64,000 nucleotides of DNA from Prorocentrum cordatum (GCA_963575745.1 CAUYUJ010009413.1:265001-329000); one strand, 5' to 3'; positions 10,480 to 21,438 are shown, numbered from the stretch's first letter. Notes: a model not told the origin generated them from the sequence alone. Program-made: numbers and translations.

Positions 10480-11140
10480 TCACGGGTGCCACCGAATTTC
10501 AGAAATGTAGCAAATCCTGTGTTTTTAGAACCTGACCCCGCCGATCGGCGCAAGGGGTGTCACCGAATGCCAGACATGTTGCAAATCCCCCTGGGTTTTC
10601 GGACCCTGACCCCGCCGATCTGCGTGAGGGGGCCAGCAAATTACATAAATGTGGCAACTCCCATGTGTTTTGGACCCTGACCCCGCCGATCTGCGTGAGG
10701 GGTGCCATCGAATTCAGAAATGTGGCAAATCCCATATGTTTCTGGACCCTGACCCCGCCGACCTGCCTGAGGGGGCCAGCAAATTATAGACATGTGGCAA
10801 ATCCAAGGTGTTTTGGACCCTGAGCCTGCCGATCTGCGTGAGGGGTGCCACCGAATTTCAGAAATGTGGCACATCCCTTGTGTTTTTGGACCCTGACCCC
10901 GCCGATCTGCGTGAGGGGTGCCAGCAAATTGTAGAAATGTTGCAAATCCAATGTGTTTTTGGACCCTGACCTCGCCGATCTGCGTGAGGGGTGCCAGCAA
11001 CGTATAGAAGTGTGGCATCTCCCATGTGTGTTTGGACCCTGGCCCCGCCGATCTGCGTGAGTTGTGCTACCGAATTTCAGAATTGTGGCACATCCCCTGT
11101 GTTTGTGGACCCTGAGCCCGCCGATCTGCGTGAGGGCTGT
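10480..11140 (+). repeat. 73-bp satellite array, nine units
   Basis: The word CCGAT (once CCGAC) in CCCCGCCGATCTGCGTGAGG recurs at 10,541, 10,615, 10,686, 10,758, 10,829, 10,902, 10,975, 11,048 and 11,121, giving a period of 71-74 bp. Each unit also contains AGAAATGTGGCAAATCC, TTTTTGGACCCTGA and GGGTGCCAGCAAATT. The array lies between the gag-like and RT parts of the minus-strand retroelement. Confidence 0.95.
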
Positions 11141-11344
11141 AAATTTTCCCACCCTAACAATACAGACAACACGCTCAGGGCGTGGTAGAAATGCCCGTTT
11201 TGGGCCTCCCCCCTCGCGCGGTCCATCAACAAGGAAGAGCAAGCAGCAAGAAGTCAACAAGGAATAGTAAGCAACAAGAGGCAGAACTGTAACAGTGGAA
11301 ACTGGAAACTGCAACTGGCACAGGAAATTGCGAAGCTTCGGCCT

Positions 11345-12792
11345 ACAGCCTGGTGGCCCCACAAGGGAGCCGGCGGATTTGTCTTCTTCTTCTTCTTCTT
11401 CTTCTTCTTTTTTCTTCTTCGTCTTTTTCCTCGCCGTGTCGGCCTTCTTCGTTTTCTGTTCCTCCTCCTTGTCGTGGGACCCGTGCGAACGACCACCGCT
11501 CTGCAACCGTGACTGGATCGCCCGCACCTCCTGCATCGTCGCCAGGTCCAGGGCCGGCGCCGCTCCTGCGCCCGCGCCGTCGGGCGCGCCCATCGCCGCG
11601 AGGCCCAGCCCCGCGGCCGCCGCGGGCGCCGCCACGGCCGCGCCGCGTGTCGCACCCGCCGCGCCTGGGAGCGCCGCCTCCGCCGCCGCTGCAGGGCCTG
11701 CTGCCGCCAGAGCACCGCCTCCAGCTCCAGGCGCGGGCCCGCCCACCCGCATGAACGCCTTGGCATCGCTCGGACGTGTGCATTTTTCCTTCGGCGAGGA
11801 CCCTCGAGGAGCATCCTTGATCATTTGGCGAAAAACCACGCACGCAACTGAAATAAACACAGGGAATGGACGTCCGAGCGACGGCAAGAGCAAGCCAGCT
11901 CCCGCGTCCATCACCACGCTGGCAGGCACGGCCATGGCTCCGAGGGCAGCGCCCGCGCCCTGGGCTTCCAGCCGAAGCGCGGCCAGCTCCGCCGCCGAGG
12001 GGGTCCCACTGGCTCGCGGCGCGCGGAGGCGCGCACGCCCAGTTGACCGAGGGCGGCGCGACGCCGAACGGCGGCATCCGAGCAGCTTCGCCACCAGGCA
12101 CCACCACTGCACAGGAGTGCCCAGGCACAGCCGCACGAGCACCCAGACGAAGCTCGCGCCCGTGTCGTCGGTGCTCAACGCCAGGCTGTAGTCCTTCCCC
12201 TGCACCTGGCCGAGCACGAGCACCTCGCCCCACTCGCCTCCGCGCGAAGCTAGCACCCGCGCAAGGGGCTGGCTGCAGCGCCCGCGGCAACGCCAGCCGC
12301 CGGCGCCATCTCCACCAAGGCGTTCTCCAGAGCCGTTGACGCGGCTGCGAGCTCGCGACGGCGAGCGCGCTCGGCCCGCCGAGCCCTCCAGCACCACCGC
12401 AGGCGCTGAACCCCAGCGCAGCAAGCTCTCCAGGCGCTTCCAGCCAGGCCGCGGCACGCCGACCAGCAAGCACGGGCGCCCCGTGTTGCCCGCCAGCGAT
12501 GCTCCCAGGCGAGGGCCGCCAGGGAGCTGGCCAAGCTGGCCAGGCGTGCAGCCCGCGCCAGCCCCAGGCCCAAGCTGCCTCCGCGCCGCTCGTGACCACC
12601 GCGAGCCCGCGCGAGCCAGCAACCCCTGGGGCGCGAACCGCTTCGGGGGTGAGGCGGCCAGCCCACCGCAGCGCCGCCTGACCCCGGAGCGCAGCCACCG
12701 CGGGCACCAGGAGGGTCGATCGCGCGTAGACCGCTAGCTCGGTGCCGCCCGCCGCGGTGCCGACACCGATCGCCGCCAGGCGATCTTGAGAT
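11345..12792 (-). pseudogene. Gag-like N-terminal region of the DIRS-like element
   Basis: The main minus-strand frame (open from 12,622) has an Arg/Ala/Gly-rich start, then GGEWGEVLVLGQVQGKDYSL and TDDTGASFVWVLVRL. An Ala-rich coiled segment with SAAELAALRLEAQGAG follows, then MITE family 1 copy B in the same frame, then LATMQEVRAIQSRLQ and a Lys/Glu-rich low-complexity tail ending near 11,360. The N-terminal 170 bp before 12,622 is open in another frame, so the start is damaged. It begins just after an SL-like relic at 12,793-12,814. In dinoflagellate retroelements this region precedes RT and is presumed structural (Gag). Continuation of the frame on both sides of the MITE is notable. Confidence 0.6.
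11759..11888 (+). mobile_element. MITE family 1, copy B, in frame inside the gag-like region
   Basis: Termini are CTTGGCATCGC and GCGACGGCAAG, with the usual interior GGCGAGGACCCTCGAGGAGC. The minus-strand frame through it encodes SLGRPFPVFISVACVV and similar, and joins the flanking gag-like frame without a stop or shift. I see no clear target-site duplication. Confidence 0.85.
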
Positions 12793-12814
12793 CTTGAGCC
12801 AGAATGGTACACGC
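12793..12814 (-). other. Relict spliced leader at the 5' end of the DIRS-like element
   Basis: Read on the minus strand, the sequence contains CCATTCTGGCTCAAG, 14 of 15 matches to the 3' core of the dinoflagellate SL (CCATTTTGGCTCAAG). It is preceded by GCGTGTA, a degraded match to CCGTAG. It lies just upstream of the gag-like frame. Presence of SL in DNA implies that an SL-trans-spliced mRNA was copied back into the genome. Confidence 0.65.
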
Positions 12815-12904
12815 AACCATGACCTGCTGTTCAAGGGTCGAGACGCGAGAAGATGCAACAACAGGACATCCTGAAAACCATCATGCAAGCCCTTCCTAAA
12901 AAAC

Positions 12905-13056
12905 ACAGAGACTCGGAGATCCGCGCGGATTCCTTGGATGGATGTTGGGGCCCCTTGGCGGCGCCTTCGGCGCCGCCCGTGGCGCGCTCTGCGCGAGGGG
13001 GATAGGGCCCAGGGCCCTGATCCGAAGAATCCGCGCGTGCCTTTGCGTTTGTGTGT
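12905..13056 (-). mobile_element. MITE family 2, copy 2
   Basis: The left end is ACTCGGAGATCCGCGCGGATT and the right end retains AATCCGCGCG followed by degraded sequence. The interior foldback GGCGGCGCCTTCGGCGCCGCC is in the opposite order to copy 1 at 6,590, so the element is inverted relative to it. It lies about 90 bp outside the SL relic of the retroelement. Confidence 0.8.
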
Positions 13057-13059
13057 TCA

Positions 13060-13800
13060 TGGCATTCTTGGTTCCCCTTGACGGAGTGGGGGTGGGCACG
13101 ACGGCCGGGACCATGACATCTCCACAGATGCCGCAGCCCCTCTTTCTATTTCGACGCGTTCCCTGTTGCACGAGCGGCGGTTTTTGCTTCTGGGAATGCA
13201 GCACATATTCATCCACGTGCGCAACTTGACAGCCCCGCGCTGCCCTCGCCCCCCTTGCGAGGAGGAAGGCGGTGGGGAGGGGAAGGAGGACGCAACAACT
13301 TGTCAGAAACCGAAGCGCGTCTGTCAGAAATCATGGCATCGCTCAACGACCACTCCGCCATTTGTGTGTTGACTGTCCAGGTTCTTGCTCGGATGCATCA
13401 TTGGGCACGCTTGGTAGCATGACCCATTGATGCATTCTTCAGCCGTTTCCTTTGCGTGCCAAGTGTTTGGTTCTATCCATTCTCCTCCACCCTCCTTCCA
13501 TATCCTCCTCCCCCTTCTCCCCGACGACTGCAGCACTCCTACCACTTCACAGATATACATTGTGAGTACTGCTTTCCCGTTCCACTGCTCAAGCTTGGTT
13601 TTGTGGCATGTTGCGCCCGCCACTCGTGTTATTTCTTGGGGGCACCCAGGATTTTGAACATTTTTTCTCGTCAGAGTGAGGGGGCCGAACGGTCTTGCAC
13701 TGTCCCTGGGTGAGTGTGTGAAGTGAGTCTCCGCGGCGCGGATTGGAACCCGCATTTCCCAATAATGATTATTGTTAATCCCCCACAGGTGTTAATTGAT
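13060..13800. other. No recognisable feature
   Basis: Unique-looking sequence with moderate GC content. Frames of 60-140 codons exist on both strands but none shows a motif, and their Thr/Ser/Pro-rich content is not gene-like. No SL relic was found. Confidence 0.4.
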
Positions 13801-14084
13801 TTTCAGGGCTCGCACCCGGTTTGTTGAGGGGAGTCTTCCTGCTCAAACTGTGCTGTTGGGCCCCCCTGGACTGCATCAACAACGGCTGCCGGCTGAGACT
13901 TCCTGTCGATGTATTGTCCGCGCCCGACAGTTTCTTGCATTTGTTTAGTACCGCGCGCTTCCCAGGGCTTCCTCACAATTTGCTCAGGCGTTGTGCCCGA
14001 CGTCCAGGGAGTTTGCTCTTGCGCCCGATACTTCCTGACAATACCCGCCCGTTGGGGTGCGCACGTTCGCTTGTTTGGAAGTTG

Positions 14085-14275
14085 TCCGGCCCGGCACACC
14101 CGTGAGGGTCCACCCTGCCTTGCCCGCCTGTTAGGGTCCGCCCCGCCCGACCCGCTCGTTAGGGTCCGTCCCGACGATTGCTTGGAATCCCGCCCGCTCG
14201 CTTCAATGTCCCGCCCGCCCAACCCGCCCATCAGCGTCCGCCCGCCCGATTCGCCCGTTGGGTCCGCTAGGGTTT
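14085..14275 (+). repeat. Degenerate minisatellite of CCCGCCCG and TTAGGGTCCG
   Basis: Words such as GTTAGGGTCCGCCCCGCCCG and CCCGCCCAACCCGCCC recur irregularly about every 20-35 bp. It accounts for the open frames here. Confidence 0.65.
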
Positions 14276-14469
14276 GCCTTCCGATCCCCATGTGTTTCTC
14301 TCGTCCCTTGCTGTTAGACATGTTCCGTCCTCCATCCTCGTTTCCTCTCCCCTGCCGTCGGCCTCTCCTCCGGGGCTGCGCCAACGACATGTGGCTTGCG
14401 CGGAAGAGATACAGTTGCCTTCGGAAAACCCTGCGGCCGCGCCCGGGCAGTAGCGCAGCGTGAAGGAGC

Positions 14470-14850
14470 TGGGGTCTCAAAGGCGCAGACTGGAGCTTCT
14501 CTGGAGCTTCTGGAGGGCCTGCTGGGATCCTTTTAGGTTTCTTCGGGAGGCCTGTGGTGGTCTGTACGGGGACCGCTGGGATGCCTCTCTGGGGCCTCTT
14601 GGGCTTCTCGGGGGCCTCTCGGAGACGCCTGGGGGCCTCTCAGGGCATGCCTGGGGTCGCGGAGGCCGTCCTGTGGTCTCCGGGGCGAGAAGACACGGAC
14701 GCAAATGCAAATGAACGTCGACCCCCAGGGCCCTTGGGCCCCCCTGGGCCCCTCTGGGCCCCTCTGGGCCCTGGTCTGTGTCCCCCTCTGGGCCCCTGAA
14801 CGTCGATCCCCTGGGCCCCTGGTCTGTGTCCCCGGGGCCCCTCTGGGCCT
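14470..14850 (+). repeat. CTGGGGCCTCT and GGGCCCCTCTG minisatellite
   Basis: The first part has GGGGCCTCTTGGG-like units; the second (14,725-14,850) has tandem CCCCTGGGCCCCTCTGGG units. Related degenerate CTTGGGGCC repeats occur at 18,190-19,430 and 44,390-44,990. Confidence 0.8.
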
Positions 14851-14984
14851 GGAGACCGAGGTGCGCCTCCGTGGATATCCAGCGGCCGCGAGGGCCGCCC
14901 GCTCCGCTCTGCCCCTCGCGCCGCCCACCTCCGTCGACTCGCCCTCGCCTGGGCGCGCGGAGCACGAGGAGGGACTAGGGAGGA

Positions 14985-15164
14985 TGTGGAGGAGGAGGCG
15001 GAGGAGGAGGAGGAGGAGGAGGGGAGGGGGGGGGAGGGGGAGGAGGAGGAGGGAAAGAGGGGGCCCCGCCGCCTGCTCCGCCGGCCCGCCCCGCCCGGCC
15101 GGCCCCAGCCTCCCTCCCGCGCGCCCGTCGTCGTCTCTGCTTCGCCCCTCCCTCCTCCTCCTCC

Positions 15165-15199
<35 letters not shown>

Positions 15200-15400
15200 C
15201 TCTTCCTCCTCCTCCTCAACCCTCCTCCTCCTCCTCCCCCTCCTCCTCCTCCTCCTCCTCCTCCTCCTCCTCCTCTGCCACCTTCTCCGCCTCCTCCTCC
15301 TCTCCGCCTCCTCCTCCTCCTCCTTCCTCCTCGCCTCCTCCTCCTCCGCCTCCTCCTCCTCCTCCACCTCCTCTTCCTCCTCCTTCCCCTCCCCCGTCGC
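14985..15400. repeat. Inverted pair of GGA and TCC tracts
   Basis: A purine tract (14,985-15,062) is followed after about 85 bp by a long pyrimidine tract (15,145-15,395) of TCC units. The two arms are complementary, so the strand can fold into a long GGA/TCC hairpin; each arm alone could form a triplex. Large Pro and Glu frames here are artefacts of the repeat. Confidence 0.9.
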
Positions 15401-15849
15401 CGGGCAGCACCAGTGCAGCGCGCACAGCCAGGAGGAGCGAATTGCCAAGGTTGCCCGAGCATCCTTCCGCTTCGGCCCATTCTTGGCCGCTTTGGCCTCC
15501 AAGGCCCTTGCATCTCTATCGCGCGTCCTTCTTATACGGGTTGACTGTGGATCGGCGGCTGGGTGAGGACATGGAGCCTCCAAGGTGGGGACAAGGGCGG
15601 GTGAGCACAAGCATGCGGTGGACGATCTGAGCACCGCACTGGCAACGACGACGCCCACGGGCAGAGCCAGAGCCCAACTTCGTCATCGCTTAGGTCACCG
15701 CTGCGTGTCGCCCCCCCCCTGCAAGGGCATTGCTTCATCGTTTTCCTCCATTTCCACCTCTGTGTCCCCCCCTGTCTCACGTGGGTGCGTTCTGCTAGGA
15801 TGCAACTCCTGAAAAGTTCAACTCAGAATCGGCGATGGTAATCCTTGGT

Positions 15850-16065
15850 CGAGAGCTTGCTTTCATGTGGGTTCAATCCCGCTTAGTCCGGTTCACGATT
15901 CGATCCCGCTTTTTCAGCTCAATTTTTCGCAATCCAGGTCAACCCCAGGCTCAATCCCGCCTAAGTTGTCCTCATCCCGCTTAATCCGGTTCACTCCCGC
16001 GCAATCCATCTTTATCTCGAATTCAACCAGGCTTTATCCGGCTCAGTGGCTCCTTAGTCGGCCTT
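15850..16065 (+). repeat. Short degenerate repeat of CAATCCCGCTTAATCCGGTT
   Basis: Irregular units of about 20-25 bp containing TCAATCCCGC and TCCGGTTCA recur roughly eight times. Confidence 0.7.
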
Positions 16066-16079
16066 CATAGCCATCATCG

Positions 16080-16254
16080 GCCACGCGCAGAGGGGAGGTA
16101 GGAAGAGGGGGCAAGGCTTCTTAGAAGCTCCCCTGCTTCTCAGAAGGCGCGGGCCTTGTCTCTAGATGCAGGGCCGCCCCCTGCTTCTTGAAAGCAGCCT
16201 CCTCCTAAGAGGCCTTGCCCCCCTACCCCCCCCTCTCTTCGCGCCACCGACCAT
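16080..16254. mobile_element. Foldback element (GAAGGCTTCTnAGAAG family), copy 1
   Basis: The left arm contains AGGCTTCTTAGAAG and the right arm CTCCTAAGAGGCCTTGCC, with GAGGTAGG and CCTACCCCCC at the ends. The arms are complementary over about 60 bp, leaving a centre with CTCTAGATGCAGGGC. Copies recur at 40,478 and 41,103. Confidence 0.8.
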
Positions 16255-16619
16255 ACAGTGCCGTTTTTGATGCATGCTCCACGTGCGGATCATGTATTAA
16301 AAATGCACGGATTTAGTACTAAAAACAACGACGAGTTAGTGAATACGTTTATTTATGAATAAGTCATGTATTAGCAATCCTATATTTTTGGAAATCCTAT
16401 GCATTAAAAACTGCCCTGTAGCCCCTCGACTTTCTGGCGAAGCCCTCCCAGGGCTTGCCTCCCAGCGTTCCGCGCGGGAGCGCCCGCGCAGAGCGGCCCC
16501 GCAGGGCCGGCCGCCCGCGGGGAGGCCCGCGGCCCGTGCAGGTATAGAGCGTTCTGGGTGGCGGCGGCTCGAGGGGCGGCGGCGTGCCGTGGCATGCCGC
16601 ACGGCGTGCCCCGAGGTCT

Positions 16620-17265
16620 CGGAGAGCCGTGGTGACGGTGGTGCTGATGCTGGTGATGGTGACAGTGGTGGTGATGACGATGATGGCGTCTCTGTTGACG
16701 TTGCCGGTGACGATGATGCTGATGTCGGGTATGGCCAGGACCCCAGGTGAGGGGACCCGGTCAGTGGTAGGGCCCCGGAGCCTTTGAAATGGCCCGAATC
16801 ATTAAACCAGGTTTGCCGTAACCGGTGTTCTTGGGGTGACGGCAGTTCCGTTTGGTGGAAATGGGGCGGGGGGGCGCCCCCGGTACAAATCATTAAACCA
16901 GGTTCCACTAAACCCAGTTCTGCCAACGCCCGACCGTGGTGATGCTGATGCTGATGATGGTGATAATGGTGGTGATGATGATGGTGGCGTCTTTGTTGAC
17001 GTTGCCGGTGACGATGATGCTGATGGTGGTGATGATGTTGTTTGAGATGGTGATGTCGTCGACGATGGTGCTGGTGGTGGTGGTGCTCCCCGTAGTGGTG
17101 ATGCCGGAGGTGGTGGTGGTGGTGGTGATGTTGAAGGTGTTGATGCTGACGCTCACGCTAATGACGATGCTGACGATGATTATGATGCTGATGACGCTGA
17201 CGATGGCAATAGGGACGGGGACGGGAATTGGGATGGGGATGGGGATGATGATGATACTAGTGATC

Positions 17266-17309
<44 letters not shown>

Positions 17310-17322
17310 CATGATCATGATC

Positions 17323-17355
<33 letters not shown>

Positions 17356-17480
17356 CTAGTGATGATGATGCTGATGATGATGGTGACGATGATGGTGGTG
17401 ACGGCAACGATGATGAGTCTGCATATGCTAATGATCATGATGATGACGAATACGATAGCGACGATGATGATGACGATGAC

Positions 17481-17511
<31 letters not shown>

Positions 17512-17512
17512 T

Positions 17513-17544
<32 letters not shown>

Positions 17545-18185
17545 TACATGATGCTGATGATTATGATGGTGATGATGCTGATGATGCTAATACTAATGTT
17601 GATAATGATCAAGGTGCTGATGCTGATTGTGTTGGTGATGTTGATGATGATGCTGCTGATGCTGATGGCGGTGCTGGTGGTGGTGGTGGCGGCGGTGGTG
17701 ATGATGATGATGGTGATGACGGTGATGGTGATGGTGGTGAGGATGACGTTGATGTTGCTGATGATGATGATGATGATGCTGATGCTGATGCTGATGATGA
17801 TGATGATGATGATGATGATGGTGCTAACTCTTCTGATGATGCTGATGATGCTGATGCCGCGTACGATGACGATGAGGACGGGAGTTGGGATGGGGATGGG
17901 GATGGGGATGGGGATGCAGATAATGACGATGCTGCTGCTGTTGCTGCTGCTGCTGCTGATATTGATGATGATGGTGGTGGTGGTGGGGATGAGGTTGATG
18001 ACGACGATGACGATGATGATGCGGATGATGAAGATGAAGCCCAATGTGCGAACGATGAGTATGACTATGACGGTGATGATGTTGATGCTGATGATTGTGA
18101 TGGTAAAGGCGGCGACGACGACGCTGCTGCTGTTGTTGTTGATGATGCTGATGAGGATGAGGAGGAGGAGCATGATTATGAGGAT
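16620..18185 (+). repeat. GAT (ATG) trinucleotide microsatellite, about 1.3 kb
   Basis: Almost pure GAT/GGT/GCT triplets, with a purer block at 17,260-17,560. Two internal duplications are visible. A block with GTTGACGTTGCCGGTGACG occurs near 16,695 and 16,993, and a block with GGGATGGGGATGGGGATG occurs near 17,230 and 17,890. AATCATTAAACCAGGTT recurs at 16,797 and 16,888. The long poly-Met and poly-Ile frames are not genes. Confidence 0.95.
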
Positions 18186-18189
18186 GCTG

Positions 18190-19430
18190 GTGGTGAGGAG
18201 CCCTCACGGCGCTCGTTTGGGTCGCCTTGGGGCGACGTTGGCCTCCTGTGAGGCAGTCTTGGGGGTCCCTTGAGTTCCTCTTGGGCATTGATGGTGCCTT
18301 GTTACGCCGCCTTGGGGCTCTCTTGGGCCGTCTTGTGGTCCTCGTGGCCGTATGGTGGGTGTCTGGGGGCCGTCGATGGGCCGTCTTGGCGCAGTCTTGG
18401 GCCATCGAAGGACCTTCAATTGCCGTCTCGGGTCTCACGGGAGGCCCTCTTGGGCCGTCTTGCCGCCGTTGCGAATGTTTCATGTTTGGCCATATTGGGA
18501 CCCTCTTAGGGGCTTCTTGGGACGTCTTCGGGCCATCGTGCTTGCTTCTTGGGCCGTCTTGAGCTGGCGGACACCCGAACATATGAGACTGTGACAGTCC
18601 ATACGTTAAGTGGACAATCGTGATTTGGGCTTATCTGGACCGTGCTGGCGGTCCTCTTGTGGCAAAAGTTCGCCGGTTTGGATGCATCTTGGGCCGTCTT
18701 CGGGCCGCCGTGGATACCTCTTGTTCCATCGTGGGGGGGCCTTCTTGGGACCCTCTTGGGACCTCGTGGGCCGTGTTCGGGCCATCACGCAGGCGTCTTG
18801 GGCCATCCTGAGCTGACGGAATCCCGAAAAGGCGTGAAACGGGACAACCCATAAAATGATATGACAATCATGATTGGGGTTTCTTCGGGCTTTGGCGGGG
18901 GTCCCCTTGTGGCCAGTTTAGGTCTTCGTGGAGGCATCTCGGACCATTGTGGGCCATCCTTGGGAATATCTTGGGGCGTCGTTCAAGCATATTAGCCCAT
19001 CTTGTGGCCCTCCTGGGGGCCTCTTGGGCCGCCTTCGGGCCGTCATGCAGGCGCCGTGGGCCGTCTCGAGCTGACGGAAACCTGGAAAGGTGAGAGTGGG
19101 AAAGTCCTTCAATCAGTTGGACAATCGTGGTTTGGGCGTCTCAAGACCTTGTTGGAGGTCCTCCTGTGGACCATTTAGCTGTTCTTTGGGGCATGTGGAT
19201 GCCTGTTGTTCCATCGTGGGGTCCTCTTAGGCTATCTTGGGTGCCTCTTGGGGGCCTCGTCGGCCGTATTCGGGCCATCGTGCAGGCGTGTTGGGCTGTC
19301 TTGAGCTGGCGTAAACCCAAGCAGGCGTGAAAGGGACAGTCCTCACCATGATTGTACAATCATGGTTTGGTCTTCCTCAGAACCTGGTTGAGGTCCTCTT
19401 GTAGCCAGTTTAGGCCTTCTGGGGGGCATC
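18190..19430 (+). repeat. Degenerate tandem repeat, about 250-bp units
   Basis: The marker ACAATCRTGRTTKGGG recurs at 18,614, 18,864, 19,121 and 19,356, giving periods of 250, 257 and 235 bp. Units contain CTTGGGCCGTCTTCGGGCC, GAGCTGACGGAA and a GTGAAAGGGACA block. 18,190-18,600 is a more diverged start. Subunits of about 20 bp (TCTTGGGCCGTC) suggest an older minisatellite origin. Confidence 0.85.
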
Positions 19431-19721
19431 TCGTGCCGTCTTAAGCCATAGTCGGCCGCCTTTCCACCATCTTGTGCCGTATGTGAGGCATTTTGGGCAA
19501 TCGTTGTGTCCTTGGCTGCCTGCACGGGTGCATGTGCCGTTTTAGAAGCTCGCGGCGCGGATCCAGTGTTCTTCCTGTTGCCTGTGGTCGAGTCGTCGGC
19601 GGCGTGCCTCCATAGTTTTTCACAAGGGATCGTGGCCTCGGGGGGCGGCGGGGTGTGCACGTTTCGGTCCGCGGGCAGAGGGGGGTGCCCTTGATTAGAG
19701 TACTCCTCGGTCGTTGGAAGT

Positions 19722-19893
19722 AGGTATTTTTGGAGTCCCAGATTCCAGTCTGCTTCGAGCGCCTTCCTACTTCAAGGATCGAATGGCTTTCCCTTGCCCG
19801 TCCTCTTCAGGGGGCGGGCGGACACCCAATCTACTTTCGACGCCGCCCTACTTCATGTTTCTACTTACGTTTTCCGACCGATGGGTGCAGAAC
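19722..19893 (+). repeat. Dispersed 170-bp repeat (GCCTTCCTACTTCA family), copy 1
   Basis: It contains two versions of a CCCAATCTACTTC-GCCTTCCTACTTCA block about 90 bp apart, joined by a GGGCGGGCGGACA block, and ends with TTCCGACCGATGGGTRC. Copies lie at 28,899-29,068 and 41,985-42,158. Class unknown. Confidence 0.8.
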
Positions 19894-20221
19894 ATCAGGC
19901 AGGACTTGGCTTTCTATCACTCCTCAACTCGGCAGGATGTCAGTTCGGACTCGCGGTGTCGCGGCCGAGGAGACTGGGCCTCGAGGCCACGGACATGAAT
20001 TTCTGCTTCCCGCCCACGAACGACGCTTGCGTGTTCCCAGACATTCGTCGATGTGCTTGTTTTTGTTTCCGACCCGCGCCCCCAGAGCTCCTGACCCCTT
20101 CCCCAGCGGAAGCATTTTCCCGTCCCAGACTGGCTGCTGTATTCCCCTGGGGGCCGAACGCGACCCGTGAAGAGCCCAGCACCGAGTGAACAGCAGTTGG
20201 GGCTGAAAGTTAATACATTCG
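19894..20221. other. No recognisable feature
   Basis: Plus-strand frames of about 130 codons overlap here and in the preceding repeat but carry no domain. Nothing else is visible. Confidence 0.35.
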
Positions 20222-20353
20222 CTTGGCATCGCTCAGACGTGTGCATTTTCCTTCGGCGAGGACCATCGAGGAGCATCCGTGACCTCTTGGCGAAAACAAC
20301 ACGCACGAAATCGAAACAAAAAAACAGGGAACGGACGTCCGAGCGATGGCCAG
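20222..20353 (+). mobile_element. MITE family 1, copy C
   Basis: Termini are CTTGGCATCGC and GCGATGGCCAG; the interior has CTTCGGCGAGGACCATCGAG and AACACGCACGAAATCG. No convincing target duplication is seen. Confidence 0.85.
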
Positions 20354-20935
20354 GTTGGATGTCGGGATTCGGGGGTCAATCCTTATAACGTGCGTTAGCC
20401 TAGCGTGTGTTCGCCCCGTCCAAGTCCACCGACAGCGCGCAGCCTGTTGCGGGCCTCGCCACACTGCTCGCGTTGTCCTCGAAAGGCTTCGGTGGACAAG
20501 CACATGTTGCGTTAATACACAGCAGCGAAGGAGGCCTATAGTGTCTGGACCGGGGCGCGAGCCAAACTGTGTCGTCTTCCGCCTTGGTTTCGTTCGCAGC
20601 CAAGGCGGAACGACGGAACGAGGGACCACGAGATCGAAACGACAAGCAATGTTCAGCTCGCGCCTTGGTCTGGACCCCGAGCCAGTTCAGCATTTGTCTA
20701 GCATTTGTTCCCCAGGGCTAGCATTTGTTCAGCTTGGTCTGGTCTGGCTAGCATTTGTTCCCCAGGGCCCGTCTGTCATCTCGAGCAGTTCAGTGACGGA
20801 GCCAGGGCCCGCGGCGCGGGGAGCGCTCGCCACCCGGGCCAAGCCGCCCCCCCTCCCCCCCCTCCCCCCCCCCTGGGGTAAGGCTGACGATCGTACAGGG
20901 GGGGGGGACCTGGACCCCCCCCCTACATGTTAGAT

Positions 20936-21005
20936 TCAATGATATAGATTCAATGATATAGGACTGTTAGGGTGTCCATTGTCGTGGCATCCACAACCCT
21001 ACATG
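20936..21005 (+). repeat. Dispersed repeat (GACTGTTAGGGTGTCCATTG), copy 1
   Basis: TTCAATGATA, GACTGTTAGGGTGTCCATTG and GGCATCCACAA occur in this order here, at 45,157-45,212 and at 46,089-46,143. The latter two are preceded by related AACATGTGTT/AACATGTTTA stretches. Class unknown. Confidence 0.75.
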
Positions 21006-21246
21006 CTAGGAGGCAGACTCCCCGCAGGGCTGGGCGAGAGTGGCACCGTCGCGATCTCTGCCGCTGGGAGGCGCTCTGGGCTCGAGCGGGGAGCCTCGGG
21101 GCGGCGATGACGGGCGGGGCGATGACGGGCGGGGTCGGCCCGGTGCACAGCAAGGTGCAGGCGGTCGGCCCGGCGGCGCACGCTGGGAAGGCTGGCCCGC
21201 GCTTGGAGGCGGAGCTGCCGCGGCAGGAGCGGTCGCTCCAGGAGCG

Positions 21247-21438
21247 GGCCGGACGAAAGGGGGGGACAGGAAAGGGGGGGTTACGAATTTTGCGGCGTGC
21301 AGCTGGTTTCGTCCCCACCGAGGGGCCCATTCCTCGGTACATTGCCGCCCCCGGCGCTGGGAGGCGTTGGGAAAATCAGCTACGTGAGCTGATTCTCACC
21401 CCCCCCCCTTGCGATCCCCCCCTTGCGCCCAGCCCGAC
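21247..21438 (+). mobile_element. MITE family 3, copy 1
   Basis: About 192 bp bounded by GGCCGGACGAAAGGGGGGG on the left and a pyrimidine-rich complement (CCCCCCTTGCGCCCAGCC) on the right. Internal marks are TGCAGCTGGTTTCG, GAGGGGCCCATTCCTCG, a GGCGCTGGGAGGCG stem and the near-palindrome AATCAGCTACGTGAGCTGAT. Copies lie at 40,161 and 58,809. Confidence 0.85.

Noticed and set aside
14101-14280. Telomere-like TTAGGG repeats
   Set aside because: TTAGGGTCCG words are spaced by GC-rich variable sequence and are not a tandem telomeric heptamer.
16908-18273. Frames of 421 and 445 codons (poly-Ile and poly-Met)
   Set aside because: Direct product of the GAT microsatellite; open in several frames on both strands.
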